Assembly: GCA_904419875.1 (NCBI GenBank)
Contig: CAJFTG010000024.1
Span: 1-36,596, forward strand
Source of the DNA: Candidatus Avimonas caecicola
GTDB lineage: Bacteria > Bacillota > Clostridia > Oscillospirales > Acutalibacteraceae
Length of the DNA stretch: 36,596 nucleotides
Direction of reading: 5' to 3'
The position numbers and the translations under genes are program-made. Shown here in pieces: positions 6,578-15,668 of the stretch (position 1 is its first letter; every line of letters starts with the position of its first letter). The notes beneath the pieces are model-generated. The model saw only the letters and a program-made list of their open reading frames with translations. It was not told the DNA's origin and made no database searches.

Positions 6578-9250
6578 GTGATCTGGTACAGTGAAAAGGC
6601 GGAAAAGGTCCTGGAAGCTCTGGGGACCGACCCATCTGCCGGCCTTTCAGCGGGCACCGCGCAGGAGCGCCTGCAGACCTGCGGGCCGAACAAGCTGCAG
6701 GAGAAGGCGCCGCGCACCTTTTTCCGGCGCTTTCTCGACCAGCTGAAGGACGTGATGGTCATTATCCTGATCATCGCGGCCGCCGTCTCTCTGGGGCTGA
6801 GCATCTACAACGCCGTCACCGGCGGGGAGGCCGACTGGATCGAGCCGGTCGTCATTGTCGCGATCGTGCTGCTCAACGCCCTGCTGGGCGTCATCCAGGA
6901 AAGCAAGGCCGAAGCGGCGCTGGAGGCGCTGAAAAGCCTTTCCGCCCCGGAGGCCCGCGTCCTGCGCGGAGGGACCCTGCAGACCGTTAAGGCAACCGAC
7001 CTGGTGCCCGGCGACATCGTGGAGATGGAAGCGGGCGACCTTGTCCCCGCCGACTGCCGGCTGCTGGAGACGGCCGGCTTCCAGTGCGACGAAGCGGCGC
7101 TGACCGGGGAATCGCTTCCCGTGTCCAAGGACGCACAGGCCGCAATCCCCGACATCGCCCCCCTGGGCGACCGGGTCAACATGGCCTATTCCGGCTGCCC
7201 GGTCTCCTACGGTCGTGCCCGCGGCGTGGTGGTGGAAACCGGCATGAACACCGAAATGGGGAAAATCGCCACCATGCTGGACGAGGAAGAGGAGACCGCC
7301 ACCCCGCTGCAGGAAAAACTGGCCAAGCTGGGGAAAAGCCTCGGCTTTCTGGCGCTGGGAATCTGCGTCATTATTTTTGTGGTCGGGCTGATCGACCGCC
7401 TGCCCCCGCTGGACATGTTCATGACGGCGGTTTCTCTGGCGGTCGCCGCCATCCCCGAAGGGCTGCCCGCGATCGTGACCATCGTGCTGGCCATCGGCGT
7501 ACAGCGGATGGTTGCCAAGAACGCCATCATCCGCCGGCTGCCCGCCGTGGAAACCCTGGGCAGCGCGTCGGTGATCTGTTCGGATAAAACCGGCACCCTG
7601 ACCCAGAACCGCATGACCCTGGTCAAGGTGTTCGACGGGAAGGAAACCGTCCCCCTGACGGGGGAGATACCGGACAGCGTGCTGGCCCTGCTCCGGATGG
7701 GGACCCTGTGCACCGACGGCACGGTGCGGCTGGTTGACGGGGCGGAAAAGCATATGGGCGACCCGACCGAAACCGCCATTGTCGCCGCCGCCCTGCGGTG
7801 CGGGATGCCCAAGGAAGAGCTGACAAGCGAGCATCCCCGCCTGGGAGAGATCCCCTTCGATTCCGACCGCAAGCTGATGACCACCGTCAATCTCATCCAC
7901 GGGAAACGGGTGGTCATCGTCAAGGGCGCGCCGGACATCCTGCTGGGCCGCTGCATTGCCGGGAACCGGGAAGCCGCCGCGGCCGCCAACGAGGAGATGG
8001 CCCGCGATGCGCTGCGGGTTCTGGCGCTGGGGTATAAAATCATCGACGACACGCCGATGGACTGCCGGCCGGAGGAGCTGGAAAACGGCCTGACTTTCGG
8101 CGGCCTGTTCGGCATGATCGACCCGCCCCGGCCGGAGGTCACCGCCTCCATCGCCGAGTGCGACACCGCCGGCATCCGGACCGTGATGATTACGGGCGAC
8201 CACGTGACCACCGCCGCCGCCATCGCCCGGGAGCTGGGCATCCTGCACGACGACAGCGAGGCAATCACCGGCGCACAACTGGCCAAGCTCAGCGACGACG
8301 AATTGTATGAAAACATCCGGCGCTACCGGGTCTACGCCCGGGTCACCCCGTCGGACAAAATCCGGATTGTCAAAGCCTGGCAGCGGGCCGGCGAGATCGT
8401 GGCGATGACCGGGGACGGCGTCAACGACGCTCCCGCCCTCAAGGCGGCGGATATCGGCTGCGCCATGGGAATCACCGGCACCGATGTGGCCAAGGGCGCG
8501 GCGGACATGACCCTGACCGACGACAATTTCGCCACCATCGTCACCGCCGTGAAGGAGGGCCGCGGCATTTACGACAACATCCGCAAGGCCGTCCACTTCC
8601 TGCTATCCTGCAACCTAGGGGAGGTACTCACCGTCTTTGTGGCCATACTGGTCTGGCGGGAGTCCCCCCTGCTGCCGATTCAGCTGCTGTGGATTAATCT
8701 CGTCACCGACTCCCTGCCTGCCCTGGCGCTGGGGATGGAACCGGTGGAATTCGACGTGATGACCCGCAGGCCGCGGAAGAAGAGCGAGTCCATCTTTTCC
8801 GGCGGGCTGGGTCTGACCGCCGCCCTGCAGGGCGTGATGATCGGCCTGCTCACCCTGGCCGCCTATTTTGTCGGTTCGCGGGTGTTCACCCTCCCGGGCG
8901 GCGGGGTGAATATCCCGCTCGGAGAGGGAATGGCCTTCGCCACCCTGGCTTTATCCCAGCTGGTCCACGCGTTCAGCGTGCGCAGTTCCCACTCCCTGTT
9001 CCGGGTTGGCTTTCACACCAACAAGTATATGCTCGGCGCGTTTGCCGCTTCCCTGGCCCTGATGCTGGCCGTCCTGCTGATCGGCCCGCTTCAGAGCCTG
9101 TTCGGCATCGTTCCCCTGTCCGGCGAGGCCTGGGGCGTGGTGGCCGGCCTGTCGGTCGCCCCGCTGGTGATTATGGAAGCCGTCAAGGGCATCCAGGCTC
9201 TGCTTCGGCGGAGGCGGCGCGCCGATGACGAGACGCCGCCGGAAGAATAA
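6578..9250 (+). CDS. P-type Ca2+-transporting ATPase (P2A, SERCA/PMR1-like)
   Basis: 890-residue integral membrane pump. Catalytic motifs in order: TGES at 176-179 (dephosphorylation), PEGLP at 293-297 in M4, SDKTGTLT with phosphorylated Asp336, KGAPD (nucleotide binding) and GDGVND at 612-617. The transport-site signature is calcium type: Glu294 in VAAIPEGLP, NLGE in M5, and Asn707/Asp711 in NLVTDSLPALALG of M6, matching SERCA site residues and not the heavy-metal CPC or K+ types. The N-terminal cation-ATPase domain and C-terminal six-helix block are both present and the length is normal. The start is GTG at 6578 with AAGGAGGAA nine bases upstream. It is monocistronic, with its own promoter and a strong terminator. 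Likely exports Ca2+ from the cytoplasm; Mn2+ cannot be excluded. Confidence 0.95.
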   Translation: MIWYSEKAEKVLEALGTDPSAGLSAGTAQERLQTCGPNKLQEKAPRTFFRRFLDQLKDVMVIILIIAAAVSLGLSIYNAVTGGEADWIEPVVIVAIVLLNALLGVIQESKAEAALEALKSLSAPEARVLRGGTLQTVKATDLVPGDIVEMEAGDLVPADCRLLETAGFQCDEAALTGESLPVSKDAQAAIPDIAPLGDRVNMAYSGCPVSYGRARGVVVETGMNTEMGKIATMLDEEEETATPLQEKLAKLGKSLGFLALGICVIIFVVGLIDRLPPLDMFMTAVSLAVAAIPEGLPAIVTIVLAIGVQRMVAKNAIIRRLPAVETLGSASVICSDKTGTLTQNRMTLVKVFDGKETVPLTGEIPDSVLALLRMGTLCTDGTVRLVDGAEKHMGDPTETAIVAAALRCGMPKEELTSEHPRLGEIPFDSDRKLMTTVNLIHGKRVVIVKGAPDILLGRCIAGNREAAAAANEEMARDALRVLALGYKIIDDTPMDCRPEELENGLTFGGLFGMIDPPRPEVTASIAECDTAGIRTVMITGDHVTTAAAIARELGILHDDSEAITGAQLAKLSDDELYENIRRYRVYARVTPSDKIRIVKAWQRAGEIVAMTGDGVNDAPALKAADIGCAMGITGTDVAKGAADMTLTDDNFATIVTAVKEGRGIYDNIRKAVHFLLSCNLGEVLTVFVAILVWRESPLLPIQLLWINLVTDSLPALALGMEPVEFDVMTRRPRKKSESIFSGGLGLTAALQGVMIGLLTLAAYFVGSRVFTLPGGGVNIPLGEGMAFATLALSQLVHAFSVRSSHSLFRVGFHTNKYMLGAFAASLALMLAVLLIGPLQSLFGIVPLSGEAWGVVAGLSVAPLVIMEAVKGIQALLRRRRRADDETPPEE

Positions 9251-9357
9251 TCCCGTCCCGCACCGCCTGCCAGCCGTGCGCCGGATTGTTTGCGCCGTGT
9301 CCGGACGGGCACGGAGGCCCCGTCCTAAATCCAATGGGAAACGTCCTATTCCTACCC

Positions 9358-9388
9358 GGACAGCCGCTTTCAGCGGCTGTCCTTTTTT
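9358..9388 (+). terminator. Rho-independent terminator of the Ca2+ ATPase gene
   Basis: Perfect 11-bp stem GGACAGCCGCT/AGCGGCTGTCC with a TTC loop, followed directly by six T residues. Confidence 0.95.
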
Positions 9389-9565
9389 CTTTTCGCCGGT
9401 TCCCGAACGGCCCGCCCATCCCCGCTGCCCCACAGCGCCGGGGCCGTGTTCCACAGGTCCACATTTCCCTTTTCAGATACCTTTTGGCCACTTCCCATCG
9501 AAAACGTAAGCACAAATTCCACTCGCTCTCCCGTGGGGTTCACACCGGCTTAATCACGGGAAAAA

Positions 9566-9588
9566 CCTCCCGCCAATCTCGCGGGAGG
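9566..9588 (-). terminator. Terminator-like hairpin, minus orientation
   Basis: CCTCCCGC/GCGGGAGG stem with a 7-nt loop. On the minus strand it is followed by TTTTT (9565-9561), so it would end leftward transcription. No leftward gene is evident just upstream, which makes a transcribed non-coding RNA in 9600-10230 possible. Confidence 0.5.
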
Positions 9589-9599
9589 CTTGCTTCCGG

Positions 9600-10198
9600 C
9601 CGCATTTAATTCAAGGAAAAACCAAAAATGCGCATTATCCTTCTGTATAAAGTTGCAATATAAAATAGGGGACTTGCAAAGTGATGCCGTCTATATATAC
9701 AGCAGGAACCAAAAAGGGCATTCCCGCAGCTTGGCGACTCCGGCCGGCGCCCCGGAAGAGAAGGCGCGGAAGGCTCCTGAACGGCCGCACTGGCGGGTAA
9801 AAGCCGGACAAATCCAAGCTTACATCCGGCTTTTCCTGCGTACCTGCGTTTTCGGTGGCTCGAATCCATTTTGGCCTTTTTGGTATGCACGTAACATTCC
9901 CTGGTTCAATCCGGGATGGAGGGAATCCACTTTGGCGAAAGCTTCGGGAAAGGAGGCAAAGCAAAAACGACAGACCCGATTGATCTGTCGAATATATGGC
10001 TGTATATCGCTCTCATCATCAGCAAATTCGGCCCCTTTGCGGGATCGCGCGTGTGATGCCGCGAGGGGCTTCCACACCCCCTGAGAGAGCCATGCCGGTT
10101 CCAAACTTTCCGCCATCCATCCACCGGCGGCTTCGATGGCGGCGGGCGGGCAAAACGGACAGGTAAGGCGAGGCAAATACGCCGGACATGGGAAAAGC
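9600..10198. other. Intergenic stretch with stem-loops, no recognisable gene
   Basis: I find no convincing protein gene here. Frames are open on both strands, but none has a good ribosome binding site or a recognisable product. Two clear stem-loops stand out: AAAAGCCGGA/TCCGGCTTTT at 9799-9834 (10-bp stem, 16-nt loop, with A and T flanks that would terminate in either direction) and CGACAGA/TCTGTCG at 9968-9990. I looked for tmRNA, RNase P RNA and 6S-like signatures and did not see them. Confidence 0.4.
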
Positions 10199-10227
10199 GG
10201 CCGGCAATTCGCAACGAATTGCCGGCC
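10199..10227 (-). terminator. Terminator of tRNA-Val
   Basis: Perfect 13-bp inverted repeat GGCCGGCAATTCG/CGAATTGCCGGCC with a 3-nt loop, eight bases downstream of the tRNA 3' end. On the minus strand it is followed by GCTTTT. Confidence 0.75.
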
Positions 10228-10234
10228 GTACACC

Positions 10235-10310
10235 TGGTGGACGTTAACGGACTTGAACCGCTGACCCTTCGCACGTCAAGCGAATGCTCTACCAGCTGAG
10301 CTAAACGTCC
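10235..10310 (-). tRNA. tRNA-Val (anticodon GAC)
   Basis: 76 nt on the minus strand with the full cloverleaf. The acceptor stem is GGACGTT/AACGTCC, the D arm GCTC...GAGC, and the anticodon stem TTCGC/GCGAA around loop TTGACGT (anticodon GAC, reading GUC). The T loop is TTCAAGT, the discriminator is A and CCA is encoded in the DNA. Confidence 0.95.
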
Positions 10311-10858
10311 CTGTTGTTTCTGCTGTTCCTTCTGTCACTGCTATCCCCGCTGCCCCTGCGATGCTCTTGCGCAAGGGACGAATGAGATTATACCGGATAT
10401 TTCCCCGCTTGTCAATAGAAATCCGAAAAAATCCTTGCCGGGCCTTTGGCCCTCATCCGGGAAGCACCGGGAAACGCCTGCTTTCGGAATGACCCGCGCC
10501 TTTTCCTTGCCGCCGGGCCCGCACAGGGCGACGGGAAGCTTACGCGGCGAGCGGGGGATTACGCTCCCGCAGATCTAAACGGTTCCGCCCTCCTCAAGGG
10601 GATGGCCGCGCCGAGAGCCGCCTTGGTTTTGCCCGCCGGCCCCGGACTATTTCTCCCCGCCTCAGGGCAGGCAATCCGCCGGGGGCGGCGCGGACCGCCT
10701 CCCGCGGCCTCGGGGCCTTTCACAGCCGGACGGTCCCGCCGGCCCAGCCCGGTTGTTCTCTTTCGGCAGGGACGGCGGTATGGAGCGGCCTGTGCGGCCC
10801 GGCCGCCCTGTCTTTTGAACCGAGCGCCGAAACGGGCCGACAGGGGGATCCGACGCAA
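10311..10858. other. Intergenic region between serA terminator and tRNA-Val
   Basis: GC-rich spacer of about 550 bp. Open frames exist on both strands but are arginine/proline-rich, lack ribosome binding sites and resemble nothing known. I see no further gene. Confidence 0.4.
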
Positions 10859-10900
10859 AAAGCGGGGAGCAGACAGCCGCAGCCGCCCGTTCCCCGCTTT
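10859..10900 (-). terminator. Terminator of the serC-serA operon
   Basis: 10-bp stem AAAGCGGGGA/TCCCCGCTTT with a 22-nt loop. On the minus strand the right arm runs into further T residues (TTTTT then GCG). It lies about 70 bp after the serA stop. Confidence 0.8.
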
Positions 10901-10968
10901 CCTTATTTCCCGCGTTCCCGCGTTCCCTGGCAGGACGGCCCGCCGGCCGCCGAAAGGGTTCCCGCCGC

Positions 10969-12135
10969 TCAGCGGATTTTGCGCAGACGGATGACGCCGT
11001 CAATCGCTTCGATCTTCTGCAGACAGTCGTCCGACACATCCCCCACCACATCCAGCAGGGTGTAGGCGTAATCCTTCTTGGAACGGTTCACCATGGATTC
11101 GATATTGATGCCTTCCGCCGAAACCACCCCGCTGATCTGCGCGAGCATGTTCGGGACGTTGCGATGCAGAACGCAGATGCGGGTATCGGTGCTGCGGGCA
11201 ATCTCCATAGCCGGGAAGTTGACCGAATTGCGGATATTGCCGTTTTCAAGATAATCGATCAGCTCCGCCGCGGCCATTACCGCGCAGTTGTCCTCGCTTT
11301 CCGGGGTGGAAGCGCCGAGGTGCGGAATAGCAATCACATTTTCCACGCCGAGCATATCGTCGGTGGGGAAATCCACCACATACGCCGCCACCTTGCCGGA
11401 GGCGAGCGCCTCCCGCATGTCGTTCCCGTTCACCAGGTCGGCGCGGGAGAAGTTGAGAATCCGCACGCCGTCCGGCATCTGCGCAAACGCTTCGGCGTTC
11501 AGCTTTTCGCGGGTTTCCGCTGTCAGCGGCACATGGATGGTGATGTATTCGCACTGGGCGAAAATCTGCTCATAGCTGGTGGCGTGATGCACCTTGCTGG
11601 ACAATCCCCAGGCCGCGTCCACCGACAGATAGGGGTCGTAGCCGTAAACCTCCATCCCCAGGTCCACCGCGCAGTTGGCCACCAGGGAACCGATCGCCCC
11701 CAGGCCGATCACCCCGAGCTTTTTGCCCCGGATTTCCGGGCCGGCGAAGGCGGATTTCCCCTTTTCCACCAGCTTGGTCACTTCCGCGCCCTGCCCCTTC
11801 AGGGTCTTGGCCCATTCGATGCCGGCGACCACCTTGCGGGAAGAGATCAGCAGGCCGGCGACCACCAGCTCCTTAACGGCGTTGGCATTCGCGCCGGGGG
11901 TGTTGAACACCACGATGCCGGCCTCGCTGCAGGTATCCAGCGGGATATTGTTTACCCCGGCGCCGGCACGGGCAATCGCTTTCAGCGACGCCGGCAGCTC
12001 CATTTCGTGCATGGAGGCCGAACGGACCATGACGCCGTCCGGCGCCGCGCATTCGCCCGAAACCGTGTATTTTTCCTTGTCAAACCTGTCGGTGCCGCAG
12101 GCCGCGATCTTATTCAGGGTCATAATCTGAAACAT
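10969..12135 (-). CDS. serA: D-3-phosphoglycerate dehydrogenase
   Basis: 388 residues. Catalyses NAD-dependent oxidation of 3-phosphoglycerate to 3-phosphohydroxypyruvate, the first step of serine synthesis, in the cytoplasm. The Rossmann motif GVIGLGAIGSL is at about residues 141-151. The catalytic arginine is in NFSRADLV and the histidine in IPHLGASTPESEDNCA. A C-terminal ACT domain of about 70 residues starts near ICVLHRNVPNMLAQISGVV, as in the short Firmicutes/Bacteroides-type SerA. In that type the classical glutamate position is occupied by a DFPTDD-like segment, so its absence here is a family trait. The start at 12135 has AGGAAGAG upstream. It lies 43 bp downstream of serC in the same operon. 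Confidence 0.96.
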   Translation of the reverse strand: MFQIMTLNKIAACGTDRFDKEKYTVSGECAAPDGVMVRSASMHEMELPASLKAIARAGAGVNNIPLDTCSEAGIVVFNTPGANANAVKELVVAGLLISSRKVVAGIEWAKTLKGQGAEVTKLVEKGKSAFAGPEIRGKKLGVIGLGAIGSLVANCAVDLGMEVYGYDPYLSVDAAWGLSSKVHHATSYEQIFAQCEYITIHVPLTAETREKLNAEAFAQMPDGVRILNFSRADLVNGNDMREALASGKVAAYVVDFPTDDMLGVENVIAIPHLGASTPESEDNCAVMAAAELIDYLENGNIRNSVNFPAMEIARSTDTRICVLHRNVPNMLAQISGVVSAEGINIESMVNRSKKDYAYTLLDVVGDVSDDCLQKIEAIDGVIRLRKIR

Positions 12136-12178
12136 AACGCACTCTTCCTTCTATTCTTGTCTTTTCTGCAACGGAGAA

Positions 12179-13264
12179 TCAGGCGTTGGCCGCCTCGAAC
12201 CCCTTCATGAAAGCAACCAGCTTTTCCACGCCCTCGACCGGCATGGCGTTATAGATGGACGCGCGCATGCCGCCCACGGTGCGGTGCCCTTTCAGGTTCA
12301 CAAAGCCGGCAGCGGCCGCTTCCTTAACGAACTTCGCATCCAGCTCCTCGTTGCCGGTGACAAACGGCACGTTCATGAGGGAACAGTCCTTCTTTTCCAC
12401 CGTGCCGCGGAAGAGGGCGGAGGAATCCAGGAAATCATACAGGAGCTTGGCCTTCGCCTCGTTGCGCGCCTTCATCTTCTCCAGGCCGCCGATGTCGTTT
12501 TTCAGCCATTCAAGCACCAGCTTGCAGATATAAATGGCATAGCAGGGCGGGGTGTTGTACATCGAGCCGTTGTCCGCGTGGATCTGGTAATTCATCATCG
12601 TGGGGGTGATGTCGCGGGCATGGCCGACCAGGTCCTCCCGGATAATCACCACCGTCAGGCCGGCCGGGGCCATATTTTTCTGCGCGCCGGCGTACAGCAC
12701 GCCGAAGCGGGAAACGTCGATCGGCTCGGACAGGATGCAGGAGGACACGTCCGCGACCAGCGGCACCTTGCCGGTATCCGGCAGCTTGGTGAAGCGGGTG
12801 CCGTAGATGGTATTGTTCAGGCAGATGTGGAAATAATCCGCGTCCGGGGTGAAGGCGGAGGGATCCAGCTCCGGTATGTAGGAGAAGGTCTTGTCCTTGG
12901 AGCTGGCCACGACATGCGCCTCGCCGTAGCGGGCCGCCTCCTGATACGCCTTGTTCGCCCACTGGCCGGTGATCACGAAATCCGCCTTGCCGCTGCCGTT
13001 CATCAGGTTGAGCGGAACCATGGCGAACTGGGAGGACGCGCCGCCCTGCAGGAACAGAACCTTATAATTTTCCGGGATGCCCATAACCTCGCGCAGCAGC
13101 GCCTCGCATCCCTTGATGATCGCCTCGTAGGTTTTGGAACGGTGGGACATCTCCATGACCGACTGGCCGGAGCCCTCATAATCCATCATTTCCGCCGCCG
13201 CCTTTTGCAGCACGCTTTCGGGCAGCACCGAAGGGCCCGCCGAAAAGTTGTAAACCCTTGCCAT
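12179..13264 (-). CDS. serC: Phosphoserine aminotransferase
   Basis: 361 residues, a PLP-dependent class V aminotransferase converting 3-phosphohydroxypyruvate and glutamate to phosphoserine and 2-oxoglutarate. It starts with the typical VYNFSAGPSVLPE. The PLP lysine is Lys196 in YAGAQKNMAPAG, close to Lys198 of the E. coli enzyme. GGASSQF binds the cofactor phosphate, and GGMRASIYNA near the C terminus is also conserved. I use the ATG at 13264 (GGAGG ten bases upstream); a GTG at 13270 would add two residues but sits four bases from the Shine-Dalgarno. First gene of serC-serA. No serB is present in the window. Confidence 0.97.
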   Translation of the reverse strand: MARVYNFSAGPSVLPESVLQKAAAEMMDYEGSGQSVMEMSHRSKTYEAIIKGCEALLREVMGIPENYKVLFLQGGASSQFAMVPLNLMNGSGKADFVITGQWANKAYQEAARYGEAHVVASSKDKTFSYIPELDPSAFTPDADYFHICLNNTIYGTRFTKLPDTGKVPLVADVSSCILSEPIDVSRFGVLYAGAQKNMAPAGLTVVIIREDLVGHARDITPTMMNYQIHADNGSMYNTPPCYAIYICKLVLEWLKNDIGGLEKMKARNEAKAKLLYDFLDSSALFRGTVEKKDCSLMNVPFVTGNEELDAKFVKEAAAAGFVNLKGHRTVGGMRASIYNAMPVEGVEKLVAFMKGFEAANA

Positions 13265-13309
13265 CAACACTCGACCTCCGTTAACCGTATAATTTTCGAA
13301 TTGTATTCT

Positions 13310-13338
13310 ATTGTACTATTCTGTGAAATATTAGTCAA
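13310..13338 (-). promoter_or_regulatory. Promoter of serC-serA
   Basis: Minus strand TTGACT (13338-13333), exactly 17 bp, then TACAAT (13315-13310), in an AT-rich pocket 45 bp upstream of serC. No T-box or other leader structure was seen between promoter and start. Confidence 0.85.
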
Positions 13339-13724
13339 TCAGAAAAGAGAGAAATATGAAAAAAATGGCCGTTTGGCGTGCCCTGCCCTCCGGCCCCCTG
13401 TTTGCCCGCGGAACCCCGGCGCGGCGGAAATCCATCCTCCCCTTCCCGGTTTACGCGCGCTTCCTCCTCCGGGACCCGCGGCCCGGCAGATGACCGGCGG
13501 AGCGGGAACGCGGGGACCCGGAACGCCGGCCTCTGCCGCCCGTTCCCTTCAAAACGGCTCCCGCTCCGGTGGCCGGCCGCCGCAGCCCCCCGCGGCTTGG
13601 AGCCGCAGCCGTCCCGGCCCGCCGCCGATGCGCAGACCGGGAGCCGCCCCTTGTGAGCTTCCCGGCCTGTCAGCGTCCCTCGCTCCGGCTTGCGCAGGGA
13701 CTTCCCTGCCGTCCCTGTTTGTGC
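13339..13724. other. Intergenic region between serC and the MATE gene
   Basis: GC-rich, without a supportable gene. Open frames are low-complexity Pro/Arg/Gly translations. The right end carries the promoter of the MATE gene. Confidence 0.4.
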
Positions 13725-13730
13725 TACAAT
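13702..13730 (+). promoter_or_regulatory. Probable promoter of the MATE gene
   Basis: Extended -10 TGCTACAAT (13722-13730) with a weak -35 TTCCCT 17 bp upstream, about 95 bp before the start codon. Confidence 0.5.
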
Positions 13731-13825
13731 GAACAGGATGCGGCGCGCTGCCGCCGAACTGACGGCGCACGTATTCTGCGCGAACGGGCGGACGCACCGC
13801 CCCCGCGTTCAAGGAAGGCGACGAA

Positions 13826-15220
13826 ATGGAAGAAAAGCAGCGGTTTGCCCTGTTCGAACAAGCGCCGGTTCCTCAGGCGGTCCTGAAGCTGGCGGTCCCC
13901 ACCATCCTCAGCTCGCTGGTGATGGTGCTGTACAATCTGGCCGACACCTATTTTGTCGGCATGCTCAACGACCCGATCCAGAACGCGGCGGTCACGCTGG
14001 CCGCCCCGGTGCTGCTGGCTTTCAACGCGGTCAACAACCTTTTCGGGGTAGGCAGCTCCAGCATGATGAGCCGGGCGCTCGGCCGGAAGGATTTCGATAC
14101 CGTATACCGCAGCTCGGCCTTCGGGTTTTACTGCGCCGTCTTCAGCGGCCTTCTCTTTTCCCTCCTGTGCACCGTGTTTCAATCCCCCCTCCTCACCCTT
14201 CTCGGTGCGGACAGGCACACGGCTTCCGCCACGGCGGAGTACATGCTGTGGACGGTCAGCTTCGGCGCCATGCCCGCCATCCTCAACGTGGTGATGGCTT
14301 ACCTGGTCCGGGCGGAGGGCGCCGCCCTCCACGCCAGCCTGGGCACCATGAGCGGGTGCCTGCTGAACATTGTTCTCGACCCGATTTTCATTCTTCCCGA
14401 AGGCTTCGGCATGGGCGCGGCGGGCGCGGGACTGGCTACCTTCCTGTCCAACTGCGCGGCCTGCCTTTATTTCTTTATTCTTCTGTTCTGCCGGCGGAAA
14501 AGCACCTATGTCTGCATCCGCCCCCGCATGTTCCGCCCGGACAGGTCGGTGGCCGCCGGGGTTTTCGGCGTTGGCATCCCCGCCTCCATCCAGAACCTGC
14601 TGAACGTGACGGGCATGACGGTGCTGAACAATTTCACCTCCGCCTTCGGTGCCGACGCCGTCGCGGCGATGGGGATTGCCCAGAAGCTGAACACGGTGCC
14701 CATGCAGATTTCCATGGGGCTGTCGCAGGGCATCATGCCCCTGGTCAGCTACAATTACGCCGGCGGAAACATTCCGCGGATGAAAAAGGCCCTGCTTTTT
14801 ACGGTGAAGGTCGCCATGAGCTTTATGGCCGCCGTGACGCTGGGCTATTATTTCGGGGCCGGCGGTCTGATCCGCCTGTTCATGCAGAAGGAAAGCATCG
14901 TCGCCTACGGCGCCAGCTTTCTGCGCGGCTTCTGCCTGGGGCTCCCCTTCCTGTGTATGGACTTTATCGCCGTCGCCGTCTTTCAGGCCGCCGGACTTGG
15001 AAGGGAGGCCCTCCTTTTTGCCGTCCTGCGCAAGATCGTGCTGGAAATTCCCGCCCTGTTCGCGCTCAACCGGCTGTTCCCTCTGTACGGGCTGGCCTAC
15101 GCGCAGTTTGCCGCCGAGGCGGTTCTCTCCGTCGTCGCTGCAGCGGTGCTTGTCCGCCTGTTCCACCGGTTGGAAAGGGGAGCGCCGAACGCCGCGCCGC
15201 CCCCCGGAAAGCCCGCATAG
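13826..15220 (+). CDS. MATE family multidrug/metabolite efflux transporter
   Basis: 464 residues with two MatE repeats and about 12 hydrophobic segments, the normal size of the family. Visible features are VPTILSSLVMVLYNLADTYFVG at the N terminus, the family's hallmark first helix, and MGLSQGIMPLVSYNYAGG in the second half, matching the typical QPxxxYNYGA-like loop. It would export cationic or other small molecules in exchange for Na+ or H+; the substrate cannot be told from sequence. The start has AAGGAAGG nine bases upstream. It stands alone, rightward, with no regulator beside it. The C-terminal ~20 residues are Pro/Ala-rich and probably cytoplasmic. Confidence 0.93.
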   Translation: MEEKQRFALFEQAPVPQAVLKLAVPTILSSLVMVLYNLADTYFVGMLNDPIQNAAVTLAAPVLLAFNAVNNLFGVGSSSMMSRALGRKDFDTVYRSSAFGFYCAVFSGLLFSLLCTVFQSPLLTLLGADRHTASATAEYMLWTVSFGAMPAILNVVMAYLVRAEGAALHASLGTMSGCLLNIVLDPIFILPEGFGMGAAGAGLATFLSNCAACLYFFILLFCRRKSTYVCIRPRMFRPDRSVAAGVFGVGIPASIQNLLNVTGMTVLNNFTSAFGADAVAAMGIAQKLNTVPMQISMGLSQGIMPLVSYNYAGGNIPRMKKALLFTVKVAMSFMAAVTLGYYFGAGGLIRLFMQKESIVAYGASFLRGFCLGLPFLCMDFIAVAVFQAAGLGREALLFAVLRKIVLEIPALFALNRLFPLYGLAYAQFAAEAVLSVVAAAVLVRLFHRLERGAPNAAPPPGKPA

Positions 15221-15668
15221 GCAGGCCCGTCCGCGCGGTTGTTTTCCGCGTCCCGTCGTTGCAGGCCGGCAGGGGCAGAATCCCCTCCGAACACAAATCC
15301 GCCGAATCCGCCAAATCCCTTCTTCTCTTTAGCAAGGAACCCTTTTCCCGTTTCCCCGGTTTCCGGACAGCAAAAGGAGGAGAGAGCGTCCGTTATGCCC
15401 CTTCCATGCCGCCGCTCCTGTAAAGAAGCGGCCCGCCGATGACGGCCGCCGTCATCCGCCCGAACCCTGGCTCGCCTTCCCGGCGGCCGGCGCGGCAAAA
15501 GCACGGCGCACAGACGGGGCCTCCAAAAAAGCCGGCGCGGTTCGTCCGAAAGGCCGGAGAAGGCCCCTGTGTTGAGGGAGCCTTCTCCGGCCTTCTCCGT
15601 TTCGGCAAATATCGGCCCGCGGCTCTCTGCGTTGTCTTCGGCGGGCTCGACCGGAGGGGTGGATGGTT
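15221..15668. other. Intergenic region with large hairpins
   Basis: No gene supported. It contains a 9-bp palindrome GATGACGGC/GCCGTCATC at 15438-15456 and a 13-bp hairpin at 15552-15592. The latter probably separates the convergent MATE and cysteine-rich genes. Confidence 0.5.
15552..15592. terminator. Strong hairpin between convergent genes
   Basis: 13-bp perfect stem GGCCGGAGAAGGC/GCCTTCTCCGGCC with a 15-nt loop. T residues on either side are few (TTCTCCGTTT rightward, TTTCGG leftward), so termination efficiency is uncertain. Confidence 0.5.

Noticed and set aside
6647-8596. 649-residue minus-strand frame inside the Ca2+ ATPase
   Set aside because: His/Gly/Asp-rich antisense shadow of a clearly conserved gene.
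9600-10198. tmRNA, RNase P or 6S RNA in the structured region
   Set aside because: Neither the tag-peptide pattern nor the conserved ends of these RNAs are visible on either strand.
9590-10233. Open frames on both strands (164 and 137 residues) left of tRNA-Val
   Set aside because: No ribosome binding sites or recognisable domains, and both run through stem-loops. Kept only as a structured non-coding region.
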